Numbered from the stretch's first letter, positions 25,322 to 35,267 are shown. The stretch: DNA of 64,000 bases from Mageeibacillus sp. UBA6980 (GCA_002450095.1 DJYK01000010.1:1-64000); one strand, 5' to 3'. A program made the numbers and translations. Notes: generated by a model not told the origin, from the letters alone.

Positions 25322-27184
25322 TCAATCAATCCTGATCCCGAATACGGAACCCTGTGTTGTCCCTATAACCAGCATATTGCCGTAAACAGCCGGCGATGCT
25401 TCAAACGTCACGCCTGATCCCGACTCGGAGCTTATCTGAATATAAGAAAGCCTCTCACCCGTAAGACCGTTGACCAAATGGATCTGTCCGAAGCTGTCAG
25501 CAATTATTATATACGCATTACCGTCCTCGGTGTAGCACGCAACGGGTGATGAATATGTATAAATATTCATATCATAATGCCAAACTTCTGTGCCTGTATC
25601 CCTATTGTAAGCGACCAGACGATTGCCTCTCGTAAGTCCGTCGGTCATGGAATACGAGAAGATAACAAGGTTTGAGATGTTTCCCATGCCTATTATCGGA
25701 TTACCGACGCATCCGCCGCTCTGGTCTGTCGCCGAAGTCTCTCCGTTATAGGTATAGCAGGACTGAGACGTCTGCCATACCTCCTGTCCCGTAAGTCCGT
25801 TTATCTTGTATGTATAGGCAGCACCGTTATACTCTCCGCTGTTCTGATTATCGACTTCCGTTCCTATATAGATATAGGGGATCCCGTTCTCTTCCGAGAG
25901 CACCGGGGAAAGATCCGAATCATCACCGGTCCTGAATACCCATACCATCTGGAACGTATTAAGGTCGAGACATACCAGATTACAGTTGTTGTCCATGAAA
26001 TAACAGTAGTTTCCGTAGATCGCAGCCGAGCTCTCTACTCCGAGGAACCTTCCCTGAGTATCGTTAAATATGTACTTATAACCCGTACACATGGGATTTA
26101 CGGATACCGTACCTGCGAGCGCATTGTACTGGGAATTGAGCTGGAACGTATATATTATCCCGTTCTCGCACGGCCAGATCAGCGTATCAGTGGAAGCATC
26201 AACGATCGGAGATGAATCGAATGCACTCCAGTTCATCCTGTATGCACCGTCATCAAGGCCTTCGTAAGAATAGAGCAATGATCCGTCGATAAGCGAGAAT
26301 ATATACATACCGAAGGTATATTCATTGTTATCGTCGCCCTGACCGACATAAAGAAGAGGATATCCTCGGGGATCGAGTGAAGCGGTCCCCTTGACGCTCG
26401 CGCCGACATAGATCGGATCTCTCGTCATCGTTCCGTCGTCAAGATCCATGAAATAGATATATCCGTCCAGAGAAGGGCATATTACCTCGGTAAGACCCGG
26501 CTTTACCGCCGCAGACTGATAGATGTTCATATTGGCGATCGTCTCAGCAGGCCATCTGACGATAAGAGGCTGTCCCGTAAGTCTGTAACCTTCCCACTCG
26601 AATGTCATATCGGATGACAGGAGACTGTGACCGTTCGTATATTCCCAAACCTGAGTCAAAGAATCGACCGTACCGTCCGACGGGTTCAGATAACCGAACG
26701 AAGACGCATTGCGGAAATTATTCCCCCTGTACGTCAGTACTCCGGGGATCCGGTTGTAATACAGAGGATCGCCCATATCTATGGGGTTCTCCCTTGAATA
26801 ATCGGTAAGGATCTGGGATCCGCTTATGATATTCTGCGTAATGCCTCTCATCGAGGGATTAACACTCTCATCGATAACGGCATCGGGATCGATGTTGATC
26901 CCCGCCGAGGCAGGATAGAGTATCGGATTCTGGTAATCCGCGAGCGGAGGCACCGGCGTAGGGGTAGCAGTAGCAACAGCAATGTAGTTGCTGATCATAT
27001 TCCCCGTCTCGGAAGCGGTGTCCGGATCATTCCTCTTCGAGAAGTATACCGCCGCCAGGACCGACGTAAGTATCACCGAGACCAATGTCAGCGCCACTAC
27101 GAGCACCAACGTGCCGGACGACGGATCGTGTGACGGCCGGTGGTAACTGTTATCAGGTTCAATGTACTGATTTCTTAAATCCAT
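25322..27184 (-). CDS. Membrane-anchored PQQ-like beta-propeller protein
   Basis: A 620-residue protein with one N-terminal transmembrane helix (LVLVVALTLVSVILTSVLAAVYF), a short TPTP linker (ATATPTPVPP) and a large extracytoplasmic domain. That domain has repeated blades of the PQQ/BamB type, for example DGYIYFMDLDDGTM, YLVCLD-like NLVCLDLNTFQMVWVF, NGLTGQEVWQ and VNGLTGERLSYI. Such propellers usually act as binding scaffolds; the cofactor residues for a dehydrogenase cannot be confirmed. No clear Shine-Dalgarno site precedes the ATG. Confidence 0.75.
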   Translation of the reverse strand: MDLRNQYIEPDNSYHRPSHDPSSGTLVLVVALTLVSVILTSVLAAVYFSKRNDPDTASETGNMISNYIAVATATPTPVPPLADYQNPILYPASAGINIDPDAVIDESVNPSMRGITQNIISGSQILTDYSRENPIDMGDPLYYNRIPGVLTYRGNNFRNASSFGYLNPSDGTVDSLTQVWEYTNGHSLLSSDMTFEWEGYRLTGQPLIVRWPAETIANMNIYQSAAVKPGLTEVICPSLDGYIYFMDLDDGTMTRDPIYVGASVKGTASLDPRGYPLLYVGQGDDNNEYTFGMYIFSLIDGSLLYSYEGLDDGAYRMNWSAFDSSPIVDASTDTLIWPCENGIIYTFQLNSQYNALAGTVSVNPMCTGYKYIFNDTQGRFLGVESSAAIYGNYCYFMDNNCNLVCLDLNTFQMVWVFRTGDDSDLSPVLSEENGIPYIYIGTEVDNQNSGEYNGAAYTYKINGLTGQEVWQTSQSCYTYNGETSATDQSGGCVGNPIIGMGNISNLVIFSYSMTDGLTRGNRLVAYNRDTGTEVWHYDMNIYTYSSPVACYTEDGNAYIIIADSFGQIHLVNGLTGERLSYIQISSESGSGVTFEASPAVYGNMLVIGTTQGSVFGIRID

Positions 27185-27197
27185 AAGGGAAATAATA

Positions 27198-27983
27198 TCA
27201 CATACCCTCAGCTATTTCGAGAAGCCTGTTAAGTCTGTGATTCATTCCGGACTTACCGAGAGGCGGATCCATAAGGCTTCCGAGCTCCGCGATCGACGCT
27301 CCGGGGTTCGCCTGATGGACGACGGCGGCCTCATAAAGGCCTGCGGGCAGTTTCTCCGCTTCGGGGGAGGAGAGGAGCTTGCCTATAAGCTCCCCGCGCC
27401 GTGCCGCGGCATCCGCCTGACGTCCCGCATTTCCCGAATCGCAGTTAACTTCACGGTTTACCCCTGATTTAAGATCTCTCTCGATCCTGATGTTCTCGAA
27501 GTCGAGTCTGGCATTATTCGCTCCGATAACTCCCAGGAAATCAGAGACCGAATCTCCGTTACGGATATAAACGGAATAAACATCGCTCCTGTCGGTTCGC
27601 GTAAACAAGATCTGAAGATCCGTCAGAAGAGCCGTTACCGTATCCGCAGTCTCACGGACCACAGGTCTTAACTCTATCCTGTAAGCATCTTTAGGATTCG
27701 TGGCATAGCCGCACGCCAGAAAGACGCCCCGAAGAAAGAGTCTTCCGCCTTTCCCGGGATCGAGCGACAGCCCCTCACCGGAAGAAGAAAGAACATCTTT
27801 ATATCTGTCGAGGACCTCTTTGGCCTCGCCTTTAACAGGTGTTCCGGACAGCGTAATACCTGCCAGAAGGCTTCTTTTGTCTTCTGTCTTCTTTACGGAG
27901 AGTCCGGAAATCTCTGCCTTTATTTGCCTCGAGAAGCTCTCTTTCCCCGGTGTTTCAGGTTGCTGACGGCTTTTTGCTCTCAT
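27198..27983 (-). CDS. whiA: DNA-binding regulator WhiA (short form)
   Basis: WhiA couples a degenerate LAGLIDADG homing-endonuclease fold to a helix-turn-helix domain and controls division or sporulation genes. Recognisable blocks are FLRGVFLACGYATNPKDAYRIEL, GVNREVNCDSGN and a C-terminal HTH (ASIAELGSLMDPPLGKSGMNHRLNRL, split here for description). At 261 residues it is about 50 shorter than usual, with the loss in the first LAGLIDADG repeat. The assigned ATG overlaps rapZ by 29 bases and lacks a clear ribosome site, so the start is uncertain. Confidence 0.88.
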   Translation of the reverse strand: MRAKSRQQPETPGKESFSRQIKAEISGLSVKKTEDKRSLLAGITLSGTPVKGEAKEVLDRYKDVLSSSGEGLSLDPGKGGRLFLRGVFLACGYATNPKDAYRIELRPVVRETADTVTALLTDLQILFTRTDRSDVYSVYIRNGDSVSDFLGVIGANNARLDFENIRIERDLKSGVNREVNCDSGNAGRQADAAARRGELIGKLLSSPEAEKLPAGLYEAAVVHQANPGASIAELGSLMDPPLGKSGMNHRLNRLLEIAEGM

Positions 27984-28854
27984 ATCTGGGGTCTCTGTCT
28001 ATATCCCTGTGGTTAATTACGGTCTTATATCCCTCTTCTTCCAGGTATTTACCGATCATCTCGGCAATGAATACGGATCTGTGGCGTCCTCCCGTGCAGC
28101 CGACACCTATGTTAAGGCGGCTCTTCCCCTCCGTGATGTAGAAGGGGATCATATATTTAAACAGATCCTTGATCTTATCCAGGAAGACATTTGTCTCCTC
28201 GAACCCGAGAAGATAGTCTTCGATTGGCTTATCCTTGCCGCATAGCATCTGAAGTTTCTCCACCCAGAACGGATTCGGAAGAAATCTTACATCTATAACA
28301 TCATCGCAGTCGGAAGGCAGACCGTACATGAATCCGAACGACTGAACGAATACGGATAATCCCTGTGTATCGGCCTCTTCAAGGACGACTCGAAGCTCCT
28401 TTCGAAGTGATGACAACGGCATCATCGTGGTATCTATGACATTTGTCGCACGACCTCTTAACCGCTCCAGAAGCTTACGCTCTGAGACGATGGCATCCGT
28501 AAGACTCATCTCCTCGGTCAGCGGATGCTTTCTTCTTGTCTGACGGTAACGGCTCACGAGAACGTTGTCGCTCGCTTCAAGGAAGACGATCCGGTAATTG
28601 ACGCCCATATCCTCTATCCTTCTTATCGCGGCATCAAACCCCTTGAGAAGACTCTTTGAACGAATATCAACAACAAGACAGAGCTTGTCGACGGCAGGGA
28701 TCCCCTCTTCGCCTTTACCCGAGAAAGTATCGACTATATTGGGAAGAAAGACCGGGGGCAGATTATCTATGCAAAAATACCCGTGATCTTCAAAATAGGC
28801 TGCCGCCTGGCTCTTGCCGGCTCCGCTCATACCCGTCAAAATGATCAGGTCCAT
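27955..28854 (-). CDS. rapZ: RNase adapter/nucleotide-binding protein RapZ (YvcJ)
   Basis: P-loop protein of the RapZ/YvcJ family. The Walker A motif is LTGMSGAGKSQA, followed by CIDNLPPVFLP. The C-terminal signature GVGCTGGRHRSVFIAEMI is complete. In Gram-positives its role is linked to nucleotide signalling and competence, whereas in E. coli it controls GlmZ. Its start codon overlaps the murB stop by one base (TAATG), and GGAGGGG precedes it. Confidence 0.94.
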   Translation of the reverse strand: MDLIILTGMSGAGKSQAAAYFEDHGYFCIDNLPPVFLPNIVDTFSGKGEEGIPAVDKLCLVVDIRSKSLLKGFDAAIRRIEDMGVNYRIVFLEASDNVLVSRYRQTRRKHPLTEEMSLTDAIVSERKLLERLRGRATNVIDTTMMPLSSLRKELRVVLEEADTQGLSVFVQSFGFMYGLPSDCDDVIDVRFLPNPFWVEKLQMLCGKDKPIEDYLLGFEETNVFLDKIKDLFKYMIPFYITEGKSRLNIGVGCTGGRHRSVFIAEMIGKYLEEEGYKTVINHRDIDRDPRYESKKPSAT

Positions 28855-29765
28855 TATTCTTTTCCCCCTCCCAAGAACCGGACTTCACACTCGAGCCTGA
28901 CTCCGCTGTCGGCAAAGACCTTGTCCTGTACGTATCTGATAAGTCTCCTAATATCCGAAGAACCGGCTCTGCCGCCGTTGTTTACGACAAAACCCGCATG
29001 CTTCGAACTGACCTCGGCACCGGAATCGTCCAGAGAGAACCCTTTAAGACCCGAGTCCTGTATGAGTTTGCCCGCGAAGTATCCTTCGGGCCTTTTAAAT
29101 GTCGATCCGCAGGAAGGAACTGTCAGGGGCTGTGAATTGTTTCTCTTATCGCGAAGTTCCTTCACATATTCGTTGATCTTCTCCTTGTCGCCCTTACGAA
29201 GTCTGACGCGAAGGCTCGTGACCACTCTGTTGTTATAAGCAAAAAAGGATGTTCTGTACCCGAAGTCATCCTTTGACACTTTCCTTGTATGTACTATACC
29301 GTCCTCTATATACCGGACTTCATAAGCGATATCGGATATATCGGCACCGTATGCGCCGGCGTTCATAAATACCGCACCTCCGACGCTTCCGGGAATACCG
29401 CATGCGAACTCCGCACCTTCAAGTCCTTCGGAAGCCGCGGTGTTGCCGAGCTTCGACAGTAAAGCACCGGCACCGGAAGTAATAAACATATAATCGGGAT
29501 CCGAAGGATCTTCTTCCACAGTGATCTCACTCATGTTGTTACCGAGCTTTATGATAAGGCCGTCAAAGCCGGAATCGTCTGCGATAACATTCGAACCGTT
29601 TCCCAGAATGAACACTTCAAGATCTTTTTTATCCGCATAATCCAGAAGCGCCGTTATCTCCTCTTCGGAAGAGGGCTCTGCAAAATATGCTGCCGGACCT
29701 CCCGTTCTCATCGTTGTAAGAGGTCTAAGTTCAACATTACGCCTTATTATCTTTTCAATATCCAT
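28854..29765 (-). CDS. murB: UDP-N-acetylenolpyruvoylglucosamine reductase
   Basis: FAD-dependent MurB, which reduces UDP-GlcNAc-enolpyruvate to UDP-MurNAc in peptidoglycan synthesis. FAD-binding region FILGNGSNVIADDSGFDGLIIKLG and EFACGIPGSVGGAVFMNAGAYG are visible (shown in part). The catalytic serine lies in CGSTFKRPEGYFAG. The 303-residue length fits the type IIa enzymes of Bacillota. It starts directly after the hprK stop. Confidence 0.95.
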   Translation of the reverse strand: MDIEKIIRRNVELRPLTTMRTGGPAAYFAEPSSEEEITALLDYADKKDLEVFILGNGSNVIADDSGFDGLIIKLGNNMSEITVEEDPSDPDYMFITSGAGALLSKLGNTAASEGLEGAEFACGIPGSVGGAVFMNAGAYGADISDIAYEVRYIEDGIVHTRKVSKDDFGYRTSFFAYNNRVVTSLRVRLRKGDKEKINEYVKELRDKRNNSQPLTVPSCGSTFKRPEGYFAGKLIQDSGLKGFSLDDSGAEVSSKHAGFVVNNGGRAGSSDIRRLIRYVQDKVFADSGVRLECEVRFLGGGKE

Positions 29766-30695
29766 TCAGGACAGATTACCTCCGGGAAATACTCGAGATA
29801 CAAGATCCTGGGCTGCATTGAACCCCATCTTCTTAACCCTGAAGTTGATCGCCGCCGCTTCGACTATGATGGCGAGGTTACGTCCGGGACCTACCGGTAT
29901 CGTTACGGAAGGGATCTTCAACCCCAGTATCTCGGTAGTCTCTTCGTTAAGTCCCATCCTGTCGTACGTCTTGTTCTCATCCCACATCTCGAGGTTTATT
30001 ATAAAATCTATCGACTCCTGCGGCTTTACGGATGATACGCCGTAAAGTTCCTTAACATTCATGATACCTATTCCTCTGATCTCGATGAGGTGCTTGATAA
30101 CGTCCGGGGCTCTCCCGACAAGAGTAGTCTCCGACACCTTCCTGATCTCTACCTGGTCATCGGCGATGAGTCTGTGACCTCTCTTTACGATCTCGAGAGC
30201 AGTCTCGGATTTACCTACTCCGCTCTCTCCCAATATGAGGATACCTTCGCCGTTTACCTCTACAAGAACACCGTGCATCGACACTCTCGGTGCGAGCTCC
30301 ATCTTGAGAAATTTTATAAGTTCGCTCGAGAACTCGGATGTGGCATCCGCGGTCCTCAGCACCGGAGTCTTCGTCTCCCGGGCCGCTTCAAGTATCTCGG
30401 GCTGCACCTCATGGTTACGCGTTATAATAAGTGCGGGGATCTCCTTCTCAAAGAGCTTCATTACGGACTTCTTCCTGTCCTGCGAGGTAAGGTTCTCGAG
30501 GAATGCATGCTCCATGTTTCCGACCATCTGAAGTCTGTCGGGACCGAAGTGATCGTAGTACCCTGCCAGCTGAAGTCCTGGACGGGTTACATCCGCGACT
30601 GTAATACGACGCTCCTCGATATCGCCCGAATCATAGACCACTTCAAGGTCAAAGTGCTCGACTATCTTAGACAGGAAAATACTTGAATAAGGCAT
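29766..30695 (-). CDS. hprK: HPr kinase/phosphorylase
   Basis: Phosphorylates and dephosphorylates Ser46 of HPr in response to glycolytic intermediates, the central signal for catabolite control in Bacillota. The P-loop is LGESGVGKSETALEIVKRG, and the family signature IEIRGIGIMNVKELYGV follows. An N-terminal domain of about 130 residues precedes the kinase domain. The 309-residue length is normal. The hprK-murB-rapZ-whiA order is conserved in Clostridia. It makes classic catabolite control of the sugar genes in this window plausible. Confidence 0.95.
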   Translation of the reverse strand: MPYSSIFLSKIVEHFDLEVVYDSGDIEERRITVADVTRPGLQLAGYYDHFGPDRLQMVGNMEHAFLENLTSQDRKKSVMKLFEKEIPALIITRNHEVQPEILEAARETKTPVLRTADATSEFSSELIKFLKMELAPRVSMHGVLVEVNGEGILILGESGVGKSETALEIVKRGHRLIADDQVEIRKVSETTLVGRAPDVIKHLIEIRGIGIMNVKELYGVSSVKPQESIDFIINLEMWDENKTYDRMGLNEETTEILGLKIPSVTIPVGPGRNLAIIVEAAAINFRVKKMGFNAAQDLVSRVFPGGNLS

Positions 30696-30726
30696 CTTAT
30701 TCCTCCGTGTTCATCTTCGTCATCTA

Positions 30727-31611
30727 TTATATACTTCCGTCAACATCAAGCTGTGTTACGGTGCCGCCTAACGCAGTAATATTCTCGCGGTAGCACTGGT
30801 CATAATCCTCAAAACTATAGGCCTGAACCCAGCCCCATGCCGCATCGCTTCTCCATATAGTTTTGGGGCTGAAATCACTAATGATGCCACCATTGGGATT
30901 AACACGTATTCCGTCAAAGTAAACTCCGTCGTAGCAGATCTGATCTCCCAGATCATCGTGATGCCATGTAACCTGGTATATAAGGACAAGCCTTGTGGAC
31001 TGGTTCTCTCTTACGTCAGGAATGCCGGATACGATATACGCCCCGAGGAATACAGCGTCAGTCTTATGGAATGTCTTTATTATGCCGTTCTCATTTTTGA
31101 TGGTACATTCCGTGATGTTCATCTGACAGATCCTTCCTGCATCAATAAAGTCATTCATGCTGTCTTCTACATCTTCAGGGGTAATGTCATAATTCGGAGC
31201 AGGTGTAGGTGTCACTGTCGCTGTAGCGATGGCCCCGTTAGGCATATCCATATGCTTCTTAAACTGGAGTGCGAAGATTATTACCGAACCGATAATAAAA
31301 ACGAAGACACCTAAGATTACAAATCCCGTAACCGTTGACCTTAAATCATCCGCACGCTTCTTCTTACGCTGCCTTTGTTCAGCCTCCATCTGCGCACGTC
31401 TTTGAAGTTCATACTTCTTCTCGAGCAATTCCTTCTCGTGTGCAAGCTGCCGTTCTTCTCTTTCAGCCTCACCCTGAAGTCTTTCATGCTCGACATCAGA
31501 TTCATCGTAATCAATAGCAAAGCTCGCTCCGCAGGAACCGCATACGAGCATGTCGCCTTCTTTTTTCAAATTGCCGCTGCAGTTAGGGCACTTAAGATCT
31601 ACAATTTTCAT
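30727..31611 (-). CDS. Zinc-ribbon single-pass membrane protein
   Basis: A 294-residue protein of unknown function. It opens with a zinc ribbon (CPNCSGNLKKEG, then CGSCGASF), continues with a charged coiled-coil-like stretch rich in E, K and Q (about residues 45-90), and crosses the membrane once (VTGFVILGVFVFIIGSVIIFAL). A TPTP linker (ATVTPTPAP) leads to an extracytoplasmic domain of about 140 residues. The start at 31611 follows GGAGG by seven bases and drops six residues from the longest reading frame. A cytoplasmic sensor with an outer domain is a fair inference only. Confidence 0.7.
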   Translation of the reverse strand: MKIVDLKCPNCSGNLKKEGDMLVCGSCGASFAIDYDESDVEHERLQGEAEREERQLAHEKELLEKKYELQRRAQMEAEQRQRKKKRADDLRSTVTGFVILGVFVFIIGSVIIFALQFKKHMDMPNGAIATATVTPTPAPNYDITPEDVEDSMNDFIDAGRICQMNITECTIKNENGIIKTFHKTDAVFLGAYIVSGIPDVRENQSTRLVLIYQVTWHHDDLGDQICYDGVYFDGIRVNPNGGIISDFSPKTIWRSDAAWGWVQAYSFEDYDQCYRENITALGGTVTQLDVDGSI

Positions 31612-31787
31612 TTCATAACCTCCATACAACCTTATGGTCTCAGAAGCACATTGGAATTACATCTTCCGATCATACGGTCCCTCCGCATATGTTATCTATT
31701 AATTATACACTTAGAAAGAGCGGTGCCCGTAACGTTTTTATCCCGGATCTTTAATGAAGACCCGGTCTTACAAAGAAACGTCATTTC

Positions 31788-34301
31788 TTAATTGCCCCAG
31801 ACAGTCGTTACTTCATAGAGGTTTGTATAGTCGATGTAGCCTGACGCTTCGGTAACGCTTACGATCTCGTTATCGTCGCCGTAAACTATCTCGACTGCTT
31901 CAGTGTCGATTATGTTTCCGAACGAATCCCTGATAAGGAAATTCACGAGAACCGTCTTATCACCGTTTCCGGTCCCGAACATGGCTCCTCTGTGGATATC
32001 TAATGATCCGTCATATTCAACGGGATCAAACAAACCTCTGATGAACAATCGGGGGGCGGAACTTGAAGATCCCATGACCGAATAGTACATGAACTCGATC
32101 ACATCACCTTCATTTAAATAGAAGATATCATTGGTCGCAACTCCGCTGGAAGGATCGATCACGGCACAGTACAAAGGCGTATATGTTCCTTCGGTCTTAT
32201 CGTAAAAGACATATATAAAGGACCAGACTCCGTTGATATCAGCCGGGGTTGCAAATATCATATGATCATCCGTGTCCTCGATCTGGAAAACGGTTATGTC
32301 ATAATCTATCGCATTTATCCACTCACAGTTCGGGTTATAAACGTAAGATGTTCCGTCATCTCCCGGGTACACCCTCTCTGATCCGAACAGAGTATATGCC
32401 GTGACCTGACCGTTATCGAAGTAATAGCAGATATTCGATTCCACAGACAGTACGGATTCATTTCCGGAAGTTATATTCAAAGAAATATTTCCCTGATCAT
32501 CAAATTGAAGTTCGTATTCGATCTCTTCCGCCGAAGAGGAACTGATGCGTTCAAGATCCGCGTAGTCAGGATCTATGCTGTTGTTTACCGCATCCCACAC
32601 TCTCGGATTCGCACTCCAGTACTCCGAGAATCTTGTTTCCGTGAATGCCGCATACCAGTAATAGCCGTTTATGAATTCTATGTTATCGATATACCCGTCA
32701 AATGCATATCCTATATGCATTTGTACGACATTGCCGATCTCGTCTTCGGTATAGTCGATATCGTTTGCATTAAGCATCGATTCATAACTGTTCCTTATGG
32801 CCTTAGGGTAAGCGGGCGAAGGGAAATATATAGACATTCCGTGCGAATTCTGTCTCGCACTTCCCGACACGCTTATAACGCTCGAGTCGATCAGAGCCAT
32901 AAGATCTTCGTCGACCGAAGTATCCGGGAACAAAGACGAGAGCTCCGCAAGGAAAGCCCGCAGATCAATGAGATTACCCGGCATACTTCCCTCTGCTCCG
33001 TAGTTCTCGCATTTAGAAGCAACGCTTATTATCGAAGCAAATTCAGCGGGGTTATAGGTGCTGTAATACAGCCTCTCATAAAAGTCACCCATCAGGGAAT
33101 CAATCTGTTCCATCGCGCTAAGATCGATCATGGACATGGTCCCCGTCGCGAACATATTCGCTGTGTCGGCATCAGATGAATACTCTTCCGCATATGCATT
33201 TATCTGTTCCTCATAAAGAGAGAGTATCTCATTGCCTACTTCAGAGGCAGTGCACTCGGGGTTCCCGGCAAGGAACGTGATGTACTCGGAAGGCAGGCCT
33301 ATAACTGCAGGAACGATCTCTTCAGACCCCACCATATAATCCGCATACGGGGCGATCGCGGAAGCGACCTCCATCGATCCCGAGAGGCAGGTGTTAAACG
33401 CGATAAGATCGAAATGCACACCGCCGTTTTCAAAACCTTCTCTTACTTCATACAGAGTAAGGCAGTCGTTAAAATACTGATTTGGATCTACATAAGTGTT
33501 AAGAGAATTGATAGTCCCGCCGAGCCCGTCATCGAAGAATATCTCATCGTGCTCCATATTTCCATAAGGCTCCGAGTAGCCGTGATCCCACATCACGAAC
33601 ATATACTTTCTTGCGGGATACTCCGAGGCTGCCCAGGTTATGAAATCGGAAAGCGTATCTGCCGACCCCATGGATTCGAGCGCGACCGCACCGAGGTCGA
33701 TCACCTCTCCCTGTTCGATCTTAAACCTTCCGAGCATATCACCCGGTATATCGATATCCGATACCGAATCATTATTAAAGTACGGATCGTCATTATTCCA
33801 CTGCAGTGTTCCGCCGGTCTCAACGATGACATTGACATCATCCGTTATGTCCTCATCATCCATCCAGTCGAAAGCAAGAGATGCGAATCCGTGTTGCGAC
33901 TCGAGATCGGTACCGCACATATAGACGAGCACGGTCCACTCGGCAAGATCCTCATCTTCGGGAACGGCATCATCATCCTCATCATCGTCTTCCCCCGATC
34001 GATCCCTGACTTCACGCGTTGCCGCATCTCCCCTCGCCTCGCGGTGCGAGCCGTTCTCATTCCACGACACAATAAACATCGCCGCCAAAAGAGAAGACAC
34101 TATAAGAGTACAAACGGATATTATCAGACCGGCAAGACCCAATCCGTAACCCTTATCTTTGCTCTTATTAACTCTTACCAGACCGATCACGGACAGGATA
34201 ATACCCGGAATACTTGCAAGAAAGCCCGCCACCAAAGAAAACAATGAAACAGTAAAACCCGCTATACATAATCCATCCGTATCCTTTGTTTTCTTTGACA
34301 T
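31788..34301 (-). CDS. Membrane-anchored clostripain-family (C11) cysteine protease
   Basis: An 837-residue protein. Two N-terminal membrane helices (about residues 12-42 and 53-79) resemble the DUF4190 hairpin and are followed by an acidic linker. The C11 caspase-like domain starts at WTVLVYMCGTDLES, with catalytic His240 (MFVMWDHGYSEPYG) and Cys305 (IAFNTCLSGSM). A long C-terminal region of about 350 residues is unassigned and beta-rich. The acidic linker suggests that the protease faces outward. It begins 25 bases after the NAD-kinase-like gene, so it probably belongs to the SPFH operon. Clostripain enzymes cut after arginine or lysine; specificity here is not shown. Confidence 0.8.
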   Translation of the reverse strand: MSKKTKDTDGLCIAGFTVSLFSLVAGFLASIPGIILSVIGLVRVNKSKDKGYGLGLAGLIISVCTLIVSSLLAAMFIVSWNENGSHREARGDAATREVRDRSGEDDDEDDDAVPEDEDLAEWTVLVYMCGTDLESQHGFASLAFDWMDDEDITDDVNVIVETGGTLQWNNDDPYFNNDSVSDIDIPGDMLGRFKIEQGEVIDLGAVALESMGSADTLSDFITWAASEYPARKYMFVMWDHGYSEPYGNMEHDEIFFDDGLGGTINSLNTYVDPNQYFNDCLTLYEVREGFENGGVHFDLIAFNTCLSGSMEVASAIAPYADYMVGSEEIVPAVIGLPSEYITFLAGNPECTASEVGNEILSLYEEQINAYAEEYSSDADTANMFATGTMSMIDLSAMEQIDSLMGDFYERLYYSTYNPAEFASIISVASKCENYGAEGSMPGNLIDLRAFLAELSSLFPDTSVDEDLMALIDSSVISVSGSARQNSHGMSIYFPSPAYPKAIRNSYESMLNANDIDYTEDEIGNVVQMHIGYAFDGYIDNIEFINGYYWYAAFTETRFSEYWSANPRVWDAVNNSIDPDYADLERISSSSAEEIEYELQFDDQGNISLNITSGNESVLSVESNICYYFDNGQVTAYTLFGSERVYPGDDGTSYVYNPNCEWINAIDYDITVFQIEDTDDHMIFATPADINGVWSFIYVFYDKTEGTYTPLYCAVIDPSSGVATNDIFYLNEGDVIEFMYYSVMGSSSSAPRLFIRGLFDPVEYDGSLDIHRGAMFGTGNGDKTVLVNFLIRDSFGNIIDTEAVEIVYGDDNEIVSVTEASGYIDYTNLYEVTTVWGN

Positions 34302-34326
34302 GATCCGACCTCTCTTTCTTTCCTGA

Positions 34327-35253
34327 CTATACTACCAGCCTTCCGGCCCTATCGGCAACACTTACCGTTACTTTCATGCCGGCATTAAACTCGATCGCAT
34401 CATCTGTTATCCCGTCCGAGAATACGACACCGTTCTCGCTCATTTGAGACGAGAGGATCAACCGCTCTTCCTCTGACACATTTCCGTAGACGATCCCTGC
34501 CCCGGTAAACCTGCTCGGATAGGGTTCCCTGACCTGAAATACCAGTTTTCTGTCATCCCATCTAAACTCCGGTTCTTTAACTTCACCGAGGTTAAAGGCC
34601 TTTGCCATTCCCTTGAATCCGGCCATTACCGACTTATGCCAGCCGGTCATTCCGAGTCCCGTAGAGATTATTACCCCTGACGAAGACTGGTTCTCCGTCC
34701 GACCATTATATCTGATGCTGTATCTTGCTGATGTTTGATCTGATACTCCGATAAAAAAATCGTTGACCGCGTAGAGGACCTGGCCGTCCGAGGATTCGAT
34801 CTTCCCCATCGTAACGCTTCTGAAGTCCGCATTTCCCTTAAGGACCTTAAGAACCGCCGGTCCGACATCGGATGCTTCGAAAGGAAGCAGATCGCCTTCC
34901 CATCTTCCGGGATCGGGATTGACCCCGATAAGAGGCTGACCGTCGAGATACTTCATGGTATTGGCGACAAGACCGTCCTGCCCTACGGCGATCACTATAT
35001 CGTCCTTGCCGAAGATCATGTTCGGGATATATTCTCTGTCTATCATCTGCACTCTCGCGAGTGACCGTATCTGCGTATTGACGATATCGAGTGCCTTTCT
35101 GTAGTTCTCATCTTCTTTCTCATAATCAGAGAAATCCGCTCCGAGATGCTCGATGTAGAACCTGGCCTGTTCGGCGGTGTTATACCTTTTCTTCAATTCC
35201 TCATAGCGAGTCTTGCGTGTTATGATCACTGCCTTATTCATCCCGCGGTTCAT
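34327..35253 (-). CDS. NAD-kinase-like protein
   Basis: A 308-residue protein with the layout of the NAD kinase/diacylglycerol kinase superfamily but altered motifs. The GGDGT loop reads GQDGL (VIAVGQDGLVANTM), LIGVNPDPG corresponds to the GIN/GVN strand, NDFFIG to the NE region, and SSGVIISTGLGMTGW to the DGxxxSTPTGSTAY block. Loss of GGDGT suggests a different substrate or a binding-only role. GGAGGG lies before the ATG at 35253, and it is 14 bases from the SPFH gene. Its place beside an SPFH protein and an NrtR-like Nudix protein points to pyridine nucleotides. Confidence 0.65.
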   Translation of the reverse strand: MNRGMNKAVIITRKTRYEELKKRYNTAEQARFYIEHLGADFSDYEKEDENYRKALDIVNTQIRSLARVQMIDREYIPNMIFGKDDIVIAVGQDGLVANTMKYLDGQPLIGVNPDPGRWEGDLLPFEASDVGPAVLKVLKGNADFRSVTMGKIESSDGQVLYAVNDFFIGVSDQTSARYSIRYNGRTENQSSSGVIISTGLGMTGWHKSVMAGFKGMAKAFNLGEVKEPEFRWDDRKLVFQVREPYPSRFTGAGIVYGNVSEEERLILSSQMSENGVVFSDGITDDAIEFNAGMKVTVSVADRAGRLVV

Positions 35254-35267
35254 ATCGATCCCTCCTT

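Noticed and set aside
31743..31765. Hairpin CCGGATCTT/AAGACCCGG as a terminator of the protease gene
   Set aside because: The stem is imperfect, and on the minus strand it is followed by A residues instead of a U-tract.
33414..34247. Plus-strand open frame of 277 codons
   Set aside because: It is antisense to the clostripain-family gene, with low-complexity isoleucine- and arginine-rich translation and no family features.
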